DNA from: Runella sp. SP2
Lineage (GTDB): Bacteria > Bacteroidota > Bacteroidia > Cytophagales > Spirosomataceae
Direction: 5' to 3'
Length of the DNA stretch: 64,000 bases
Assembly (NCBI RefSeq): GCF_003711225.1
Contig: NZ_CP031030.1
Location: 6,189,501-6,253,500 of the forward strand
Positions within the stretch are counted from its first letter, which is position 1. Every line of letters begins with the position of its first letter. The position numbers and the translations under genes were made by a program. Below the pieces are notes generated by a model, which made no database searches, had not been told where the DNA came from, and saw only the letters and a list, made by a program, of their open reading frames with translations. Shown piece by piece: positions 60,539-64,000 of the stretch.

Positions 60539-61195
60539 ATGGCTCGTTTTTCTCGTCTTCACGTATATCAAACTTTACTCGATGTTCCTATTGTTCCACT
60601 TTTCAGCAGCCAAGACCTTGATGTTTGCAAAAACGTCCTAAGCGCGTGTTACAAGGCTGGAATTCGGGTATTTGAACTGACCAACCGTGGAGATTTTGCC
60701 CATGAATTGTTTGCAGAGTTGGTAAAAACCGCCCGTACCGATTATCCCGATTTGATTTTAGGCGTGGGAACTATCATCGACCCTGCTACGGCGGCCCTGT
60801 ATTTGCAGTTAGGCGCCAATTTTATCGTCAGCCCAAGTTTTGATGCCGACGTTGCCAAAGTATGTAACCTCCGAAAAATAGGCTATTTGCCAGGTTGTGC
60901 CACGTTGACCGAAATCTCAACGGCTGAGTCATGGGGTGTAGAAATCATTAAATTGTTTCCAGGCGACACACTTGGGCCTTCCTTTGTGAAAGCCTTAAAA
61001 GCACCCATGCCGTGGACGACTGTACTTGTGACGGGCGGAGTAGAACCAACCGAAGAAAGCCTAAAAACATGGTTTGGCGCAGGAGCAGACGCGGTAGGTA
61101 TTGGCTCGCGCTTGCTTACTCCTGAAATTCTCCAAAAGAAAGACTGGGAAGCCCTCGAACATCGCGTAAAAAACGCCCTAGCGTTAGTTTGCTAA
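60539..61195 (+). CDS. eda: KDPG / KHG aldolase
   Basis: This 218-aa class-I aldolase cleaves 2-keto-3-deoxy-6-phosphogluconate or 4-hydroxy-2-oxoglutarate. Visible are VPIVPLFSSQDLD (in part), FELTNRG with the active-site Glu, GVGTIIDPATA, FIVSPSFDADVAKVC, GYLPGCATLTE and the Schiff-base Lys in IIKLFPGD. The FELTNRG form replaces the usual EVTLRT, common in Bacteroidota members. No 6-phosphogluconate dehydratase gene is next to it. It could also use products of the catabolic locus at 30-36 kb, but this is only a possibility. Confidence 0.9.
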   Translation: MARFSRLHVYQTLLDVPIVPLFSSQDLDVCKNVLSACYKAGIRVFELTNRGDFAHELFAELVKTARTDYPDLILGVGTIIDPATAALYLQLGANFIVSPSFDADVAKVCNLRKIGYLPGCATLTEISTAESWGVEIIKLFPGDTLGPSFVKALKAPMPWTTVLVTGGVEPTEESLKTWFGAGADAVGIGSRLLTPEILQKKDWEALEHRVKNALALVC

Positions 61196-61213
61196 GGGTT
61201 TCTCTTGTGTGGA

Positions 61214-61325
61214 GGGTTTCTCAAAACCCGCTCTCGTGTGCTAAGGGTTTCTCAAAACCCGCCTCTCGTGTGCTGAGGGTTTCTCAAAACCCGCTCTCTT
61301 GTGTGCTGAGGGTTTCTCAAAACCC
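61214..61325. repeat. Phased array of GGGTTT-CTCA-AAACCC hairpins
   Basis: Four exact copies at 61214-61229, 61245-61260, 61277-61292 and 61310-61325, spaced 31, 32 and 33 bp start to start, with linkers of the form GCTCTCGTGTGCTAA. A fifth, 5'-most copy (61196-61203) has lost its right arm. The loop CTCA is the same as in the 121-bp array at 36.4 kb. Confidence 0.85.
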
Positions 61326-61410
61326 AACCCTGTGTGTCCCAAAACAAAAACTTTGAAGTAGATTCCAACCATTTTAGCTTCTACAGCGTCATAAAGTCAG
61401 AACGGATTGC

Positions 61411-61956
61411 ATGAAAGATGAACGTACGCTAGTTGAGGGGTGTCGAAATAAAGACCGCATCGCCCAACGAACGCTCTATGAGCGCTTCGCTGGACGGATG
61501 TTTGCGGTCTGTCAGCGCTATACCCGTAGCCGTTTTGAGGCCGAAGACGTACTTCAAGAAGCATTTGTGAAAGTTTTTACGCAAATACACACCTTTCGTT
61601 ACGATTGTCCGTTGGAGGCATGGATTAAAAGAATCATGATAAATACGGCGATTTCGTACTTACGTAAGGAAAAAGCCTATCTAGACCAAGCCGATGTGGA
61701 CGACTATGCCGATGCGGTTTCGGAGGGCGAAACGACCGTTTCGGGCATGGAATACCAACAACTCCTAGGCATGGTGCGTGAGCTGCCTGCGGGGTGTCAG
61801 TCGGTCTTTAATCTGTATGCCATTGAAGGTTACCAACATAATGAAATCGCTCAGATGTTGGGGATTTCGGAGGGAACATCCAAATCGCAGTATGCTCGGG
61901 CAAAACAGCTTTTACAAGCCAAAATTTTAGAAACGAATAATACGAACTCTTCGTAG
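61411..61956 (+). CDS. RNA polymerase sigma factor, ECF type
   Basis: This 181-aa sigma-70-family factor has region 2 (LYERFAGRMFAVCQRYTRSRFEAEDVLQEAFVKVF in parts, with the EDVLQEAFVKVF helix) and region 4 (LPAGCQSVFNLYAIEGYQHNEIAQMLGISEGTSKSQYARAKQLL in parts). Length is normal for Bacteroidota ECF factors of the type followed by an anti-sigma or barrel gene. ATG 61411 starts at the conserved part. The next gene, 62 bp downstream, encodes a protein with an anti-sigma-like cytosolic piece, so the pair may form a signalling unit. Confidence 0.9.
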   Translation: MKDERTLVEGCRNKDRIAQRTLYERFAGRMFAVCQRYTRSRFEAEDVLQEAFVKVFTQIHTFRYDCPLEAWIKRIMINTAISYLRKEKAYLDQADVDDYADAVSEGETTVSGMEYQQLLGMVRELPAGCQSVFNLYAIEGYQHNEIAQMLGISEGTSKSQYARAKQLLQAKILETNNTNSS

Positions 61957-62018
61957 AGAGTGAAAGAAGTGAGGAAAAAAACAAAGAGTTTGTACATCAA
62001 TTGAATACTACAACCAAC

Positions 62019-63647
62019 ATGGCTTCTTCGGAAGAACATACATTTGAAAACGAATGGCGGCGACGTTTCGACGACGCTTCTGAGACGCCCCCACCTGCTT
62101 TGTGGGAGCGCATAGAGGCGCGCTTGGATGAGGAGGAAGAAGAGCGCGTCATGGTGATTCCTTTCTGGCAACGGACACAACAACTTCGCTGGGTGGCCGC
62201 GGCTAGTGTTACCGCTTTGCTTTTGGCCGTGGGCGGATGGTGGCTAAAAAACAACCTTCCCGAAAAATCAGTGGCGGCTTCGACGGAGTTGGCCCAACAA
62301 CCACGCGCTACAGAAACCACTAAATCGGAAAACCTAAGTGTGCCATCAGCCAAAGCAAATGAACCAACAACAAGTTTGGCTGCGAAGAGCGAACCTGTTG
62401 CGGCTGACGGTGTTGCAGAGACGCCAACGAAAGTGACACGGGCAAAAGAACAAGTTGCTGCTGCACCTTTGTTGGGAGAAACTGCTCGGCTTATGGCTAG
62501 TTCGTCTAAAAGAAATAGAGCCCAAAAAGTAAGAGAGGCGAGACAAGAATCGAAGCAGCCCGTTGTTACACCAGCTTTGAATTTGCCCATTTCTGAAAAA
62601 ACGATAGCTTTAGCAACGACTCAAAATTCAACGCCTAACAGCGGAGAAAAAATAAGTGCGAGAAGCGGGGTATCAGCCGAATTGCCAGCGACAGCGATTT
62701 CAGAGGGAGCTCTGACTACTTCCCCGTTGGAAACAAAAGTAAGCCCTGAAATGACATTGGCGTTTTTAGAAAGTAAACAAATGCGTCAATTGTTGGGGCA
62801 TCCAAAGCGTCAACCTTGGGTAGCTGTCCCTTCAGAACCTACCGACTTTGTAGAGCCCAAACAGTTGCCTAAAGAATACTGGGCGTCGGTGGGAGTGATG
62901 CCAGCAAGCTATAATGCAGGGGTTGAAATCGGCGGAAGGGGAATGCTGGCTGCTGCAAGCAACACGCCTTTATATAACAATTCGGCGTCGTTTAACAACT
63001 CCGCACGAACTTCTTCTGGTACTAACCGCTCGGCGCTTTCGTACGCTTTTCAGTGGCAAGGGGGAGTGCAGTTATCCTCACGTTGGTCGTTGGAAAGCGG
63101 AATCAATTACCTTCAAGGAAACTCTATTTACCAAGGAGTGAATGCGTTTAGTACGTTGAGTAACAGTTATATCAATAGTCTTGAAAGTGCTGTTAATTTG
63201 AGTGATAACAACATACCTCGCTACGATTTTGCAACGATTGGCTCAGACAAATCACTCGTACAAACCTTAACTACAACGCAGGATATTAGCAACTCATATC
63301 AGTTTTTACAAGTGCCAGTTCAAACGGGTTTTGCGCTTATTAAACCCAAACGCAAGTTTTCATTGTGGCTTTTGGGGGGAGTTATTAATAATATTTTCTT
63401 GAAAAACTCTTTCCAAACGGGGCAAGATAACATGGTGACAGTAACTGGTAACGACAGCCCTTATCGTCGCTTGTCGTTTGCGGCAACAACGGGTATGCGC
63501 CTTCAATATAAAGTAAACAAACGTTGGACTACCTTGTTGTCAGGGAATTATCAGCGGTCGGTAGGTTCAACAACCCGAGCCAATGCAGCTTTCCAAGCTC
63601 GTCCTCAGCTCATGGGTGTAGGCGCGGGAGTTCGTTATGGATTTTAG
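62019..63647 (+). CDS. Membrane-anchored protein with C-terminal outer-membrane-barrel-like domain
   Basis: This 542-aa protein is not a named family. Residues 1-57 are cytosolic and acidic (ALWERIEARLDEEEEE), like the short N-terminal domains of proteins coupled to ECF sigma factors. One helix follows (about 58-77, WVAAASVTALLLAVGGWWL). Residues about 80-280 are a long Ala/Ser/Thr/Glu-rich linker. From about 285 the sequence turns to alternating strands (WASVGVMPASYNAGVEIGG, QWQGGVQLSSRWSLESGINYLQG) ending in VGAGVRYGF with a C-terminal Phe, as in outer-membrane barrels. The chosen ATG 62019 lies after a TTG at 62001. If both parts are inserted, it would bridge the two membranes. Confidence 0.6.
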   Translation: MASSEEHTFENEWRRRFDDASETPPPALWERIEARLDEEEEERVMVIPFWQRTQQLRWVAAASVTALLLAVGGWWLKNNLPEKSVAASTELAQQPRATETTKSENLSVPSAKANEPTTSLAAKSEPVAADGVAETPTKVTRAKEQVAAAPLLGETARLMASSSKRNRAQKVREARQESKQPVVTPALNLPISEKTIALATTQNSTPNSGEKISARSGVSAELPATAISEGALTTSPLETKVSPEMTLAFLESKQMRQLLGHPKRQPWVAVPSEPTDFVEPKQLPKEYWASVGVMPASYNAGVEIGGRGMLAAASNTPLYNNSASFNNSARTSSGTNRSALSYAFQWQGGVQLSSRWSLESGINYLQGNSIYQGVNAFSTLSNSYINSLESAVNLSDNNIPRYDFATIGSDKSLVQTLTTTQDISNSYQFLQVPVQTGFALIKPKRKFSLWLLGGVINNIFLKNSFQTGQDNMVTVTGNDSPYRRLSFAATTGMRLQYKVNKRWTTLLSGNYQRSVGSTTRANAAFQARPQLMGVGAGVRYGF

Positions 63648-64000
63648 TCAAGCTTTTTGGGCAAACTGTACCATGGTTGTGGTCGGCTTGCCAAGTTCTT
63701 TCCACGTACTTTGAGCAGCGAATGGCTCTGGGTGTTCTATCATTGATTTGATGACATGATAACCGTAGTCGGCTTGGCGGTTTAGTAGTCCTGCTACTTT
63801 TAAAACCCACAGCGGTAGTTTTGCCGTTTTTAAAGAACGCTTGGTGTAATGTGCTCGATAGATTTCTGCGGCTTCGTCAACCGTCAGCGCTTCTGGCCCT
63901 TGTACTACATATTCTTTGCTTTGGCTGGAAAGAATCAAGAAAGACTGCGCTACTTGTTTCCCATAATCAGCTCCTGCAATCCAGTAATTTTTCACAAGGG
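63648..64000 (-). CDS. NmrA-like NAD(P)-binding protein, C-terminal part (partial)
   Basis: The frame runs past the right edge of the window; about 117 residues are visible. They resemble the C-terminal part of atypical SDR/NmrA proteins: LVKNYWIAGADYGKQVAQSF at the start, VQGPEALTVDEAAEIYRAHY (the region that contacts the substrate) and then two helices. The Rossmann domain with the GxxGxxG motif lies outside. The valine codon GTG at 63995 could be read as a start but is more likely internal. Its stop directly abuts the stop of the convergent barrel gene (0 bp apart). Confidence 0.7.
   Translation of the reverse strand, partial: LVKNYWIAGADYGKQVAQSFLILSSQSKEYVVQGPEALTVDEAAEIYRAHYTKRSLKTAKLPLWVLKVAGLLNRQADYGYHVIKSMIEHPEPFAAQSTWKELGKPTTTMVQFAQKA

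Noticed and set aside
61214..61325. Possible CRISPR array (16-bp palindromic repeat at about 32-bp spacing)
   Set aside because: The linkers between hairpins are themselves near-identical, so they are not spacers, and no cas genes are present.

Overview
The window looks like chromosomal DNA of a Bacteroidota species, most likely of the order Cytophagales (Runella/Dyadobacter-like; this placement is an inference from gene style, not a search). The evidence is two SusC/SusD outer-membrane pairs, promoters of the Bacteroidota type (TTTG or TTG about 18-21 bp before TAnnTTTG), few recognisable Shine-Dalgarno sequences, several twin-arginine Gfo/Idh/MocA oxidoreductases, and a long (1150 aa) isoleucyl-tRNA synthetase. 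No tRNA, rRNA, phage, insertion sequence or true CRISPR array was seen.

Layout. 0-9.6 kb is mostly housekeeping: the 3' end of rfbA, ribE, a GH13 glucosidase, a GbsR-type regulator with a membrane protein under a shared candidate operator, rimO, an M20 amidohydrolase, bifunctional hisB, a 40-residue membrane protein with its own promoter and terminator, and a DUF3127 protein. 9.7-23.7 kb is a minus-strand block: an amino-sugar operon (MFS permease, nagA, nagB, oxidoreductase), Tat-exported oxidoreductases, a HiPIP lipoprotein with a PVC-type dehydrogenase and a beta-propeller protein, a ceramidase-like hydrolase and a Tat-type DegT aminotransferase. A GntR/FCD regulator at 23.8 kb divides this block from a plus-strand catabolic locus (24.8-36.4 kb): SusC, SusD, creatininase-family amidohydrolase, RidA, 3-hydroxyacyl-CoA-dehydrogenase-like enzyme, enolase-superfamily enzyme, EamA permease, DapA-like lyase and SDR. 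A shared word, TTGTTTACAA, links the regulator to both sides. Next come a GH20-like hexosaminidase, a deacetylase-like protein and a GH109 alpha-N-acetylgalactosaminidase-like protein (36.9-41.9 kb). Together with NagA/NagB these suggest use of GlcNAc/GalNAc-containing glycans.

42-45.8 kb is a molybdenum locus (molybdopterin-binding-fold protein, dihaem peroxidase, modABC) whose first promoter sits inside a 15-bp perfect inverted repeat. 45.9-56.3 kb holds a BI-1 protein, an HMA-CDF cation transporter, a second SusC/SusD pair, an M19 dipeptidase, an MscS channel, the remnant of a DUF433/DUF5615 toxin-antitoxin pair and a DUF2807 lipoprotein. 56.4-64 kb holds ileS, an FMN reductase, a KDPG aldolase, an ECF sigma factor followed by an apparent membrane-spanning barrel protein, and a truncated NmrA-like gene.

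The most unusual feature is intergenic. The window is full of small hairpins. One family keeps the tetranucleotide loop CTCA (TGAG on the other strand) while its stems vary freely; it includes a four-copy 121-bp tandem array, a 31-33-bp phased array, and two loci where the loop appears flipped between direct flanks. A second family has two variable hairpins around a TTTGTAG core. Neither has an obvious coding explanation.
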